A stretch of DNA of 64,000 nucleotides from Ceratopteris richardii. Lineage: Eukaryota; Streptophyta; Polypodiopsida; Polypodiales; Pteridaceae. Below the pieces are notes generated by a model. That model had not been told where the DNA came from, searched no databases, and worked only from the letters and a program-made list of their open reading frames with translations. The DNA is taken from contig CM035412.1 in NCBI GenBank assembly GCA_020310875.1, positions 137,812,761 through 137,876,760 on the forward strand, in the 5' to 3' direction. The translations under genes were made by a program, and so were the position numbers. This document shows, piece by piece, positions 12,371-23,360 of this stretch; positions within the stretch are counted from its first letter, which is position 1, and each line of letters begins with the position of its first letter.

Positions 12371-12830
12371 GATAGGTTCTGGACGATACCACTCTGGGCG
12401 ATACCACTCAGACAATATGATACTGGTCTTAGCACGATACGATACCAGATTCCTCGTGATACGATACCAGAACTTTGCACGATACGATACGTGTCCACTG
12501 CACGATACGATATTGAAACTCTCATGATACGATACTAGAATTTTTGCGATATCATACTAAGTTGGCAATACGATACCAAGAGTGCGCACGATACGATATT
12601 GCTTGCTCGACGATACGTTACCATGATCGAAACGATACGATACCAAGTGGATCACGATATGATACCACCGACTGATCGTGATCACGATACCAACTTGACA
12701 ATACAATACCAGAATGGTATCGTGATACCTCAAGTGGTATGCAGCAATATGATACCAGGCGAGTATCATGATACTAGGGAATTTTGGTATCATGATACCA
12801 AAACTCAACTGACCACGATACTTCAGCCAA
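12371..12830 (-). repeat. G1 leader array of CGATACGATACC-like motifs
   Basis: About twenty imperfect copies of CGATACGATACC or CGATACGATATC, spaced at irregular 15-30 bp intervals, lie between Gag and the primer site. On the element's sense strand the motif reads GGTATCGTATCG. A few more copies occur near 13085-13130. G2 has a different motif (TCAATCGCGATCGAC) in the equivalent leader position. Confidence 0.8.
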
Positions 12831-13470
12831 GATCACTCTAAAATACTCTAAAATCAAAAAATTTTGTGCCAATGTGTTTAGTTCTCACCCCTTTTCTCTC
12901 TTGACCCTCTGTCTCGCTCAAAGATTCTCTAAAAACTCTTTGTTCTACCCCCGATACTAGAAACATCTCTAATCACCTACGGTGGTGTTTCTGAATTACT
13001 TTTGATATCAAGAAATTGTGTAGCTTACCTTAAAGGATACCTCAACCGAATTTTATGCTTCCAAATCCTCTCTTTAACTCACTTTGCATGATACCAAGCT
13101 AGCGATACCGATCGCTGTTTGCACACGATACCAGTTCCTGCACTAGTGTCAAATGAACTAATTTTTTTGGTTTTTATAGTTTTGTGATACTTGAGACGTA
13201 CTCTATACTAATTTTGGTGATTTTTTTGGGATTTTTCTTGGTGTTTCCAACTTCCTCCTACTCCACTCCTCTCTCTAAACTAACCCTGAGTCTTTCGTTC
13301 CTTCTTCACTCCTAACCCTAAACCTAAAAACTCATTACACACACCTCAAGGATGTGAAGTAACAAGTGCTTAAGTGCTTGGCTACTTGCCACTGAACGAA
13401 TTCACCTCTACAAGTATGATTCCTTCAGTCCAGAGCTATAACCATCACGAAGGCACCTTGGTTAAGTTTG
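12831..13470 (-). other. G1 untranslated leader between primer site and repeat array
   Basis: No coding potential is seen. It is pyrimidine-rich on the plus strand, with scattered further GATACC motifs around 13085-13130. It corresponds to the 30731-31083 leader of G2. Confidence 0.6.
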
Positions 13471-13489
13471 TTCCCTGGCAACGGTGCCA
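13471..13489 (-). other. G1 primer-binding site, tRNA-Asp type
   Basis: The minus strand reads TGGCACCGTTGCCAGGGAA. From memory, the 3' end of plant tRNA-Asp(GUC) would pair with TGGCGCCGTTGCCGGGGAT, so two or three positions differ. It is the same site as in G2. Asp-tRNA priming is typical of Athila-type elements. Confidence 0.75.
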
Positions 13490-14035
13490 AAAATGTGTGT
13501 ACCTAAGTCATGAAGTCTTAGGGACTTGTGTCGACAAGACTTAACCTCACTCACCCCACAAGTGCGTATAGTGGTGGATCGATACATGTTTAATTATCAA
13601 ATCAAAGAACCACATGAACCAAGTGTAGGAAGGCGCATGCACACATGATGGAAAGTGAAGTGGCTAAGCTACAATGCATGTGAAAAGACTAAACTACCTA
13701 TCCAACTCACTAAATCTTTGGAAATGCCTACCGTGATACCACTTATAGCAGTAAGCACAAATTCAAATGTTTCTCCCAGTTTCGAACTCCGAATTATCCA
13801 CTTGATATCCTTAGGCCTTCAAGAGGTTTTACCCTCAAGAAGTGTCTTATCCCTTCAACCCTTTTCATTTATGCCTGGATGATTACTTTAGGTCCATGAT
13901 TTCTTTGCTTAGATTCATGGCAATGAAATAATTAGGATATCTTTCTCTTCATAATTAGACTTAGTCTCCTTATTCCTTGAGCTTATGGCCTTAGGATTTT
14001 TCTCACAAAAGAGACTTGTTGGTATATTTTGCTAA
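13490..14035 (-). repeat. G1 5' LTR remnant
   Basis: On the element's sense strand this lies directly upstream of the primer site and ends in ...ACACACA. The outer boundary is not visible. The copia A LTR starts at 14036 and may have inserted into or next to the end of this LTR. No matching 3' LTR was found in the window. Confidence 0.5.
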
Positions 14036-14245
14036 TGATGTGTGTGAACACACTTAGGAATGTCAGGGCACTCTTTTCCCTATTTAGAAGGTGTTTTTCC
14101 CTAGCTTGTATACATGCCTATAACCCTAATATGTTACTTATCTTTGTACATTCACTTGGTAATTCATGTAGTGTTGTGTTATTCCCCAAGCTTCATCTTC
14201 TTCCTTTTGCTGCTCGTGTGCTTTTGTAGGCCTCAAACTCCAATA
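14036..14245 (+). repeat. Copia A 5' LTR
   Basis: Starts TGATGTGTGTGAAC and ends CTCCAATA, 210 bp. It aligns along its length with the LTRs at 61570-61779 and, inverted, at 28949-29160. The E copy ends in the canonical CA; here the end has drifted to TA. Confidence 0.9.
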
Positions 14246-14247
14246 AT

Positions 14248-14262
14248 TGGTATCAGAACAGG
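14248..14262 (+). other. Copia A primer-binding site
   Basis: TGGTATCAGAACAGG lies just after the LTR and pairs with the 3' end of initiator Met tRNA (canonical TGGTATCAGAGC) with one mismatch. Confidence 0.85.
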
Positions 14263-14600
14263 TCACTACTTTATCTAGGGCATCATCAATACCCCTACAG
14301 TCATAATCTCAAAATTGCACAAAAATTGGTGAGCATATTCAAGGTGATTAGGAGTTCAAAACTGCTTCACTATATGACATTGAAATTTTGATATGAGCTT
14401 GTTTTGGGCTCGAACGATACTATCACAATGCCTATGTAGGTTCTTTTATCCTCTTATGCCAAGTATACATACAAGTTTCGGTTCACGAGTACAAGCACCT
14501 CAAAGTCTTCTATAGGTTTAGCAAAGCTCCCTAGGGTGCTTTTGTTCAACTTTTTGAGATACACTCATTTTTTTTGCATCAGGGTATTTAGTTAGTGACC

Positions 14601-15745
14601 ATCGTTGAAAGCTATGATGTATTCTCTATGTTGGCTCTTGGAGACAAGTTGGATGGTACTAATTACCCATTGTGGGCATGTATGATGCATCGTGTATTGG
14701 TAGCAAAATGATTGTGGAATATTGTGCATGGTGTTGAAAGACATCCTACTACAGGTGCAAATATAGGTATTGAAATTGATGCAAATGGCATTGAAGATGA
14801 TAATCTTCAAATTCTTGTTTGTGCTGCAGTTCCTACTACACATACTGTATAACAACTTTTTTGGGATAGCAGAGATGCTCAGGCACATGCATTGATAGCT
14901 TTGTTTATCAAATGTGCCATTATCACTCATATTGGATCTTGAAAAATAGCAAAGGATGCTTGGGATACACTTACAACCTTATACCAGATAAGAAATGAGG
15001 CTCATGTTGTTTACCTTTGAAAATAGTTGGAGCGTGAGCACATGAATGAAGGAGATTCGATGGATAATTTTTTGATGAAGATCAAATATTTAAAGGAGCA
15101 GGTGATTTCTACTGATGGTCCTGACAAATAGTTCACTTGTGTAGATTGTTCTTAATGGTCTTCCATATTCATATAAGAGTTTTGGTTCTACTCTTTGATT
15201 GATGATGGAAGGCAATCAAAAGCCCTAAACATTCGAGGAAGATGAGTCCACACAAAACATATCTATTATGCATGTTGCAAATCAAGCTCTCATAGATAGA
15301 CAAAAGGGAAAAGGTAAATGGATCTCATCTACTAGTAAACAAAATTTGCTATCTAGTCTTTCTTTTGTTGTAGAAGATGAGTCCAGGAAAAACATCGTCT
15401 ATTATGCGTGTTGCAGATCAAGCTCTCATAGCTAGTCAGAGAGGCAAAGGTAAATGGATCTCATCTACTAGTAAGCAAAATTTTGCTAATGTCACACAGG
15501 TGAAGAAGGAAGACAAGCACGAGAAGAAAACAAAAAAGCAAAATGAATTTTGCAAATACTGTATAGGAAATGATCATGTCATAAACAATTATTCAAAATT
15601 GGCTGCAAAAGAGGCAAAGAAGAAAGAGGTTGGAATGGTTGTTATAGGGGCTTCTACACCTAAATTAGAGTCTACTAATCTTATTCAAAATGAAGAATGG
15701 GCATTTACTATTGTATGCAGCTATGACCTCACTTCTCATAAGTAG
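14601..15745 (+). pseudogene. Copia A Gag
   Basis: It aligns with Gag of copia E. The E start ATGGCTGAAAGC is ATCGTTGAAAGC here, so the initiator is lost. Further stops occur, for example AAATGA where E has AAAGGA. The readable 3' part, 15377-15745, includes the knuckle CKYCIGNDHVINNY, in which the fourth zinc ligand is Tyr instead of Cys. A 135-bp in-frame tandem duplication lies in the linker before the knuckle. Confidence 0.8.
15238..15507 (+). repeat. 135-bp tandem duplication in copia A Gag
   Basis: GAAGATGAGTCCA begins at 15238 and again at 15373. Both copies continue through GTTGCARATCAAGCTCTCATAG and the TGGATCTCATCTACTAGTAA block. The period is 135 bp, exactly 45 codons. Copia E has one copy. 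Confidence 0.8.
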
Positions 15746-15748
15746 TGT

Positions 15749-16275
15749 ATGTTTGTAGAAGACTCACATGTTTGGTACCTTGATAGTTGGGCAACCAAAC
15801 ATATTACCTCACAACACAATTTCTTCAATTCACTTGAGCCTGCACCTATAAGAAATATTGTCACATGTGCTAGCAACTCCTCTTATCCTATAATGGGAGC
15901 TGGTAAGATCATTATGACTACTACTTTCACATTTTTAGATGCTTGTATGTATTAGGGGTCAAGAAAAATCTATTGTCAATTTTTGCATTACCCAAGATTG
16001 GTTTGGTTGTCAAATTTGTTGATGACAAATGTACTGTTCATGATCTCTCAAATGGCCATGTTATTATTATGTCTGATATTTTATGTCACGGGCTATATAT
16101 GCTCATAAACTATGCAAAATCATTGAATGATTCAACATGTACAGTTCAAGATTCTTAGGCTATTTCAGATGCAAAGCTTTGACATGGACACTTTGGTCAT
16201 CTAAATTTTGCTAGTTTGCTATACCTGCATAAATTTGAAATGGTGTCCTCTTTGCCCAAAATTGAGGCACCTTGT
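15749..16275 (+). pseudogene. Copia A protease and start of integrase
   Basis: WYLDSWATKHITSQ is the protease active-site region; the usual DSGAT reads DSWAT, so the Gly is lost. VKFVDDKCTVHDLSNGH and the start of the integrase zinc finger (HFGHLNFASLLYLHKFEMVSSLPKIEAPC) follow. The sequence is then cut by element B at 16276 and resumes at 22549. Confidence 0.8.
16271..16275 (+). repeat. Target-site duplication of copia B, left copy
   Basis: CTTGT, repeated at 22544-22548 directly after the 3' LTR. Confidence 0.9.
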
Positions 16276-17331
16276 TGTTGGTGCAAAAGAATCCAAGCCT
16301 ACATACTTGGATAATTAGCATGCATCATATATAGTCACATATGATCACTTCCTTGTAAAATTCACTTAAACTTTTATCTTTGTAAAAGTGCCTATGATTA
16401 TTACATTACTCCCACAAGGAGTTAGGAGGAATCAAATCTCGGGTTTCTTGGTAGATGATTGATGAGAGAATAAATCCTATAGTTTAGGACTCACTTTATG
16501 GTGAGAATTTGAATTTGAATTCAAAGCTTGGCTCCAACTTCAACTATAAAAAGAGGATAAAAAAGGTTTGCAAGAATGAGCCCGACTATGAGATCATTTG
16601 AGTGGGATACTTTGTGGTTAGTGAGCTTAATCCATAGCTCATTCACCACCCTCACATTGTGCAATTGAACATTGCCAATGTCATTGTATTTCTATGTGAT
16701 GTAATTCATATACATTGATTACTTCTCTACTATACTTCTCTGCTGTGATCATCCCAGAATAGTGAACTTCTCAAAGCTTTTTCTCAGTGCATGGTTGATC
16801 ATTTGACGTGATTTAAAGTTCTATAGAATCATCATACTATCTAGCTCATAGCGACAAGTTTCATTGCTATTGATTTTTTTAGTTGTGAGATATCTTCATA
16901 TCTTTGCTCTCTGGTCTACACACTGAAGCATCCCAAAAATGTTGGACAAGTCCTCTAAATTGCTAAGCATCATTCTCAATGTATAGTTCCATCTTTTTAT
17001 TGAAATCACTCAGGTTTGGTAGCTATCTAAGTTACTTAGATACCACCAAAAGGAGTTTGGCTAATTGCTAGTAGGTTCAGAGAACTATTCATTCTACTGA
17101 ACATATGCAAAGACCAAAATAACAAGTCTATGATCTTGATTCAACCTTCTACTTATCTGTTTCGATCCATTGATTAGAGGATCATGTTCCAAAGCACATA
17201 GGTGATTAATTGTGATCATTATGGATCTCAAGGGGCCTACTACATTATCCATGACTTGTTCTTGCTTGATGTGAAGCAAGATTTAGCAACACCACTTCAT
17301 CTCTGAAATCTATCTACCATCTCCTCCAATA
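16276..17331 (+). repeat. Copia B 5' LTR
   Basis: Starts TGTTGGTGCAAAAG and ends CTCCTCCAATA. A TATA-like CTATAAAAAGAGG occurs at 16544-16556, placing U3 in the first 270 bp and leaving a long R-U5. Confidence 0.92.
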
Positions 17332-17332
17332 G

Positions 17333-17347
17333 TGGTATCAGAGCAAC
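17333..17347 (+). other. Copia B primer-binding site
   Basis: TGGTATCAGAGCAAC, a perfect 12-base start for the initiator Met-tRNA primer site. Confidence 0.9.
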
Positions 17348-17358
17348 ATCAAAGCAAG

Positions 17359-18365
17359 ATGGGAGATGGATTTCCATCATTCATTGACAAATTGGATAGG
17401 AGCAACTATTCATCATGGTCATTAAGGATGCAAGCCTACCTCCAAGGAAGAAGCTTATATGGGTATATCTAAGGAGATGAAGAAATGCCAACATTTAGGA
17501 GCAAACATCAACCTACAAGGGGGGAGAAAGAAAGGCTGACTACATAGTGTGCAAAGGATGCTCTTGCCAGGTCTTATATACTTAATATTTGATTTCTTAT
17601 TACCTCACATTAGGAATTGCAAGACCTCCCAAGAGACTTGGGAAGTACTTTCTTCATAATTCTCAAATACAAGAGCTAGGAAGAACTAGCTATGGATGGA
17701 GTTTACAACTTTGAAAAAGCAACCAAAGCAAAGTGTAGCTGACTATGTAACCAAGATGAAGTATGTGGCTAACTAGCTTGCAAGCATTGGAGAAGAGATA
17801 GAAGAGGAGCAGATAGTAAGGCATATCATAAATGGCATCAAAGCTGATGATAAGTGGGAGTCATTCACCACAACAATGGATCTAATATATGGACATGCAG
17901 GTACCTGATCTCAACACCTTGATGGGGCAACTCTTCACACATGAGACAAAACTCAACAAGAATGGAGACAACTCTAGAGGTAAACAATCTTTTGCCATTT
18001 ATATAGATAGAAATAAAAGTAAGGATAAAAGTAAAGGAAAAAAGAATGAAGAAGAGGCTAGTACCTCTCAAGTGAATTTCACAGGTAGAGGAGGAGGTAC
18101 TAGAGGAAGGGGCAAAGGAGGAAAACAAGTCAGGGGGAGATCTTACAACACTTCACCTTGCAGCATCTGTGGCCTAAACAATCACACCACAGAAGAATGC
18201 TTCAAGAACACAAGGAATCGGAGAGGGAGAGGCTTCCATAGAGGAGGCTACGGACAATCCAGAGGTGGGTTCAACAATGGAGGAAGCAATTACCATCATA
18301 ACGACAACCAAGGCTACAACAACAAGGAGGCTTTAGAGGTAGAAGAGATTATAACAACTACATAG
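17359..18365 (+). pseudogene. Copia B Gag
   Basis: Starts MGDGFPSFIDKLD with NYSSWSLRMQAYLQG, the usual plant copia Gag N-terminus. Stops appear near 17470 and 17540 and in the helical region, so translation would end early. From 17889 the frame is open and carries a Gly/Arg-rich tail around the knuckle CSICGLNNHTTEEC (CX2CX4HX4C, all four ligands present). The ATG is the first after the primer site. Confidence 0.8.
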
Positions 18366-19669
18366 AAGGCCAAGATGATTCTCTATTGATCATGAACATG
18401 ACATTCAAACAAGGTAAAGATGATGAGCATCTTTTCTATATTGACTCTGGTTGTCCCAATCATGTGGCTAGAAATGTAGCATTGCTATATGATCTTGAAG
18501 AACCTAAAGAGAAGCATGAAGTGTAGACAGGTGATGACACTAAACACTCTGTTAAGAAAATTGGGAATGTCAAGGCTTTGATGGTACCATGAATCTTTTG
18601 AGTAAGGTTTTATATGTGCCAACCATAACAAAAAACCTAAGTAGCGCTCGACAGATTGTTGAGAAAGGCTTATAGGTCAGATTCACAAGGCATGGAGCAT
18701 ATGTGGAAGACCCTCAACAAGGATTCAAGAGGATTGCAAGTGAGAAATATGGTAGAATCTTTACATTTGAAGTTGAAGATACCAGAAACATTGCACTCTT
18801 CAACTACAAAGATCAAACCTTATTTGAACTTGAGATATGGCATAAAAGGCTAGATCATATAGGTGAAAGAAAGCAAGCAAATATGCAGGGATCAAAGTGT
18901 GCTTGTACTTCCAAATGTGTCCAAGCAACACATGATTTACAAATGTGGAGCATGCCAATTTGGCAAATCTCACAGACAATCATTCAATAGGAAAGGGTAT
19001 ATGTATGAAGATTACTTGGAGCTTGTGCACACTGATGTGTGGGGTCCTAGTAGAGAGCCATCAATCTCAAGATCAAGGTACTATGTTTCATTCATAGATG
19101 GTTATAGTAGATGGACAATCCTTTACTTCATGAAGCATAAAGATGAAGTCTTTACTTGTTTCAAAAAATATTTGGCATTGGTTGAGAACCAAACAGGTAG
19201 AAGCTTGAAGAGGATCAGATCTGATGGAGCTGGCGAGTACTTCTCACATGGATTTCACGCATTTTTACAAGACAGAGGTATAAAGAGAGAGGTCACAACA
19301 AGATACACTCCTGAATTAAATGGAGTGGTAGAGAGGAGGAATAGACTGATAGTAGATGCTGCACAATCAATGTTGAATGAAAAGAAACTACCAAATTACC
19401 TATGGGAAGAGGCTGTTTCCACAGCCACATACTTGATTAATAGGCTCCCATCCAAATCCTTGGATAGAACGACACCCTATGAGGCATGGAATGGTAGGAG
19501 AACATCGTTAGACCATTGTAAAATCTTTGGGTGTGTTGCTTATGCACATATACCCTCAAAAATTAGGGGGAAGCTTGATCCAAAAGCTGTAAAGTGTATA
19601 TTCATTGGCTATGGACAAAACCAAAAGGGATATAGGCTGTACAATCCCACTAACAGGCTTTACAGTTAG
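18366..19669 (+). pseudogene. Copia B protease and integrase
   Basis: FYIDSGCPNHVARN is an intact protease active site, followed by a degraded stretch with stops to 18660. From 18863 the integrase is open: CGACQFGKSHRQSF zinc-finger end, HTDVWGPSREPS with the first catalytic Asp, RSDGAGEYFS with the second, and YTPELNGVVERRNR with the catalytic Glu. It ends at DRTTPYEAWNGR ... FGCVAYAHIP and FIGYGQNQKGYRLYNP. A frame change near 19660 separates it from RT. Confidence 0.85.
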
Positions 19670-21448
19670 TAAGGATGTGGTGTTTGATTTTCAGTATCAG
19701 AAGATATCAAGTTAGAGGATGAAGAGAAGATTGACTTCAAGGCTTGGAAGTCAAAAGGCAAGACCAAGTCCAAGCAATTGGAAGACATTCCAGAGTCTTC
19801 CAATCAAGCACTCAAAAGATCTCAAAGGGAGAGTAAAAAACCCATAAGGTATGGCTATGACACATCATTAGTTACCAAGCATTCTGTGTACATGACTAAA
19901 GACTCTATGATAGAAGAACCTTCTTCATTTAAAGAAGCCAATGAGAAGGAAGAATGGAGAGAAGCCATGTAGGAAGAAATTGAAGCACTTGAGGAAAACA
20001 ACACTTGGGATTTGGTTCCCAAGAAACCAAGTATGAAGGTAATAGGATCCAGGTGGATATATAAACTCAAGAAGAATTCAGATGGTTCTATAAACAGGTA
20101 CAAAGCAAGGCTAGTAGCAAAGGGGTTTGCTCAAACCCATGGAGTAGATTATGAGGAGACATTTTCACCTGTGGCTAAGATGCCAACAATAAGAGTTTTG
20201 GTGAGTGTTGCTGCTTCAAAGAATTGGAACCTATATCATTTAGATGTTAAGAATGCATTCCTAAATGGATGGATCTCAAAAGAAGTTTACATGGCTCAAC
20301 TACCACGATATGAAGATAAGGACAAAACAAGTTATGCATGCAAGCTAAGGAAAGCACTCTATGGTCTAAAGCAAGCTCCTAGGGCTTGGAACCATAGGCT
20401 TGTCACATATTTGCAGGATCAAGGATTTGTTGCGAGCAAAGGAAATTCTTCCTTGTTCATAAAGAAGGCTAACTCAGAATTTATTTACTTGTGTGTTTAT
20501 GTGGATGACATTATCATTACAGGGAATGATACCAATGGCATCAAGCAAATTAAATCTCAGATGACGGAAGAGTTTAAAATTAGTGATCTTGGATTGTTAA
20601 CATATTTTCTTGGAATCAAAATTGTGTATACAAATTTTGGTGTGTTTATTACTCAGAGGAAGTACATAAATGATATGTTGGTTAAATTCAAAATGGAAAA
20701 CACTAAAACTGCAGGAACACCCATGGAACTCAATCATAAACTTAGTTCTCATGAGGGAGAACTTCTTGAAGATATTATAGGTTACCAAAAGCTTGTTGGG
20801 AGTCTCAATTATGCAACCTTAACAAGAGTGGACATATGTTACAGAGTAAGTACATTAAGCCAATTTATGCATACACCAAGAAAACCTCACTTGGAAGCTT
20901 CCAAGAGGATCTTAAAATATTTGAAGGGTACCATAAATGAAGGGTTGTTTTATCCTTTCACTTCTAATTTGGATATCAAGATGTATTCTGATGGAGATTG
21001 GGCTAGCTCCAAAGATGATAGGAGGAGCACTTCTGGTTAATTATCTTTTGCAGGTTCAAAGCTAATATCATGGTCATCAAAGAAGCAAGCAACTGTGGCA
21101 TTGCCATCTACAGAGGTGGAATATAGAGGCTTTGCAAATGCAACACAAGAGGCTATGTGGCTCAAACTACTCTATACAGACTTAGAGTTACATTCTTATA
21201 CTCCAATTATTTTTGGAGATAACATTAGTTCACTTCATTTGGCTGCTAATCCTGTATATCATGCAAGGACTAAACACATTGAAGTGCACTATCATTATGT
21301 GAGAGAGAAATTACTTGGCAAGGACATCCAACTGTCCGATGTTTCAACTCATTTGCAATGTGCAGATATGCTCACAAAATCTTTGGATGGAACTAAGATG
21401 AACAGGTTCAAGATGATGATTGGATTGTACGAGATCAAGGAGGAATGA
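19670..21448 (+). pseudogene. Copia B reverse transcriptase and RNase H
   Basis: The region opens with an acidic linker (PESSNQALKRSQRESKKPIRYG). A TAG at 19970-19972 interrupts the block REAM-EEIEALEENNTW. RT then runs from GSRWIYKLKK through YEETFSPVAKM, LDVKNAFLNG, YGLKQAPRAW and the catalytic YVDDIIITGND. RNase H follows with MYSDGDWA, the STEVEYRG block (usual STEAEY) and the C-terminal HARTKHIEVHYHYVRE. A second stop (TAA near 21038) lies in RSTSG. All pieces share one frame, so only single-base stops separate them. Confidence 0.9.
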
Positions 21449-21475
21449 AGAACAAGCATGTCAGCATGTTAGGCT

Positions 21476-21486
21476 TGAGGGGGAGC
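21476..21486 (+). other. Copia B polypurine tract
   Basis: TGAGGGGGAGC lies directly before the 3' LTR; it would prime plus-strand DNA synthesis. Confidence 0.8.
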
Positions 21487-22543
21487 TGTTGGTGCAAAAG
21501 AATCCAAGCCTACATACTTGGATAATTAGCATGCTTCATATATAGTCATGTATGATCACTTCCTTGTAAAAGTCACTTTACCTTTTATCTTTGTAAAAGT
21601 GCCTATGATTATTGCATTACTCTCACAAGGAGTTAGGAGGAATAAAATCTCTGGTTACTTGGTAGATGATTGATGAGAGATTAAATCCTATAGTTTAGGA
21701 CTCACTTTATGGTGATAATTTGAATTTGAATTCAAAGCTTGGCTCCAACTTCAACTATAAAAAGAGGATAAGAAAGGTTCGCGAGAACGAGCCCGTCTAT
21801 GAGATCATTTGAGTGGGATACTTTGTGATTAGTGAGCTTAATCCATAGCTCCTTCTCCACCCTCACAGTGTGCAATTGAACATTTCTAGTGTCATTGTAT
21901 TTCTATGTGATCTAATTCACATACCTTGATTACTTCTCTACTTCACTTCTCTGTTGTGATTATCTCAGAATAGTGAACTTCTCAGAGCTTTTTCTCAGTG
22001 CATGGTTGATCATTTGATGTGATTTAAGGTGCTATAGAATCATCATACTTTCTAGTTCATAGCTACAAAGTTTCATTCCCATTGCCTTTTTCAATTGTGA
22101 GATATCTTCATATCTTTGCTATCTGGTTTGCACACTAAAGCATCCCAAAAATGTTGGGCAAGTCCTCTAACTTGCTAAGCATCATTCTCAGTGTATAGTC
22201 CATCTTTTTTATTGAGATAACTCAGGTTTGGTAGCTATCTACGTTAGTTAGATACCAACAAAAGGAATTTGGCTAATTGCTAGCAGGTTAAGAGCACCGT
22301 TCATTCTACTAAACATATATAAAGACCAAAATAGCAAGTCTATGGTCTTGATTCAACCTTCTACTTATTTGTTTTGATCCATTGATTAGAGGATCATGTT
22401 CCAAAGCACATAGGTGATTAATTGTGATCATTAGGAAGCTCAAGGGGCCTACTACATTATCCACAACTTGTTCTTGGCTGGTGTGAAGCAAGATTTAGCA
22501 ATACCACTTCATCTCTAAAATCTATCCACCATCTCCTCCAACA
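21487..22543 (+). repeat. Copia B 3' LTR
   Basis: 1057 bp, TGTTGG to CCAACA, matching 16276-17331 with scattered substitutions. Confidence 0.95.
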
Positions 22544-22548
22544 CTTGT
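22544..22548 (+). repeat. Target-site duplication of copia B, right copy
   Basis: CTTGT, same as 16271-16275; copia A integrase resumes immediately after. Confidence 0.9.
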
Positions 22549-23360
22549 AAACCTGTTTGTGAAGATTGTGTTATGGGCAAAATACAACATTCATCCTTCA
22601 CAAAATATTGTTCTGTTTGAGCTACTCAAAAATTGCAACTTTTTTATAGTGATGTGTATGGTCCTTTGTGGACACCTTCTTTTGGGAAATATCTTTGTTT
22701 CATGACTTTTGTTGATGATTTCTCTAGGCATGCATGGGTGTATCCACTGAAAGAAAAGTCCATAGTGTTTATGTGCGTCAAACAATTTTTGGTTATGGTT
22801 GACAATCTATCAACATGTGAAATGGGCACCCTCTGTTTTGATCGAGGAAGGAATACATGTTTTTTGATTTTGATGCATTTTGAGTTGAGCATGGGAGTTT
22901 CTAAAAGAAAGAATAGGTCCATCATGGAGATGACAGGGTCTATGATCAAAAGTGAGGCTTTACCACATAGCTTCTAGCTTGAGGCTATTATGTATGCAAC
23001 ATATGTAGTTAATAGGTGTCCCACCAAAGCACTGCAATCTATCACTCCACATGAGGTTTGGCATGGTCATAAGCCATCTATTGCTCATCTGTGTGTCTTT
23101 GGTTGTCTGACATATGCATTAGTGCTTGAACAACAACAAAGGAAATTGGATGATAAAGCAGTGAAATGTATTTTGTTGGGTATAATTCTAAAAGCAAAGT
23201 CTATTGCCTATATCATCCACATACTAAATGCATTTTGGTTGGCCATGATGTTGTTTTGTGGAAGATGCAATTCAACCATTACTTTCATGTACCAAGGAGA
23301 CATTATTTAGCTCTAGAGATATGTATGACACATTGCTACATCTTTTTATAGGTGGACAGT
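22549..23360 (+). pseudogene. Copia A integrase, continued
   Basis: Picks up at the CEDCVMGKIQHSSF-like zinc-finger end. YSDVYGPLWTPSFGKYLCF, FVDDFSRHAWVYPLKEKS and YVVNRCPTKALQSITPHEVWHG follow. The block with the catalytic Glu reads KRKNRSIMEM after a deletion that removes part of the core, so the enzyme is inactive. Confidence 0.85.

Larger units (their letters stand above)
1..14030 (-). mobile_element. G1: decayed Ty3/gypsy retrotransposon (Athila-like), minus strand, 3' end off window
   Basis: Read on the minus strand from high to low coordinates, this stretch gives LTR remnant, tRNA-Asp primer site, repeat-bearing leader, Gag, zinc knuckles, protease 1, pol linker, two H2C2 zinc modules, integrase, protease 2 and a long third reading frame. 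This is the same order as the complete element G2 at 30006-46828. Reverse transcriptase and RNase H are missing through one clean internal deletion near 7245. Frames are broken by many stops and shifts, so it is a dead copy. The 3' LTR is not clearly identified and may lie in 1-900 or beyond the edge. Assignment to the Athila/Tat side of gypsy rests on the primer site and the third frame and is inference. Confidence 0.85.
16276..22543 (+). mobile_element. Copia B: complete Ty1/copia retrotransposon (6.27 kb) inside copia A
   Basis: It has two LTRs of 1056 and 1057 bp beginning TGTTGG, a Met-tRNA primer site, Gag, protease, integrase, RT, RNase H, a polypurine tract and a 5-bp duplication CTTGT. 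It interrupts the integrase zinc finger of copia A. The LTR pair shows many more differences than the G2 pair, so it is the older insertion of the two. The coding region has several stops and one or two shifts, so the copy is probably inactive, though the RT and RNase H blocks are well preserved. Confidence 0.95.

Noticed and set aside
12283-12841. Small frames on both strands in the CGATAC array
   Set aside because: Arg/Tyr/His-rich repetitive translations of the leader array; no homologue in G2's leader.
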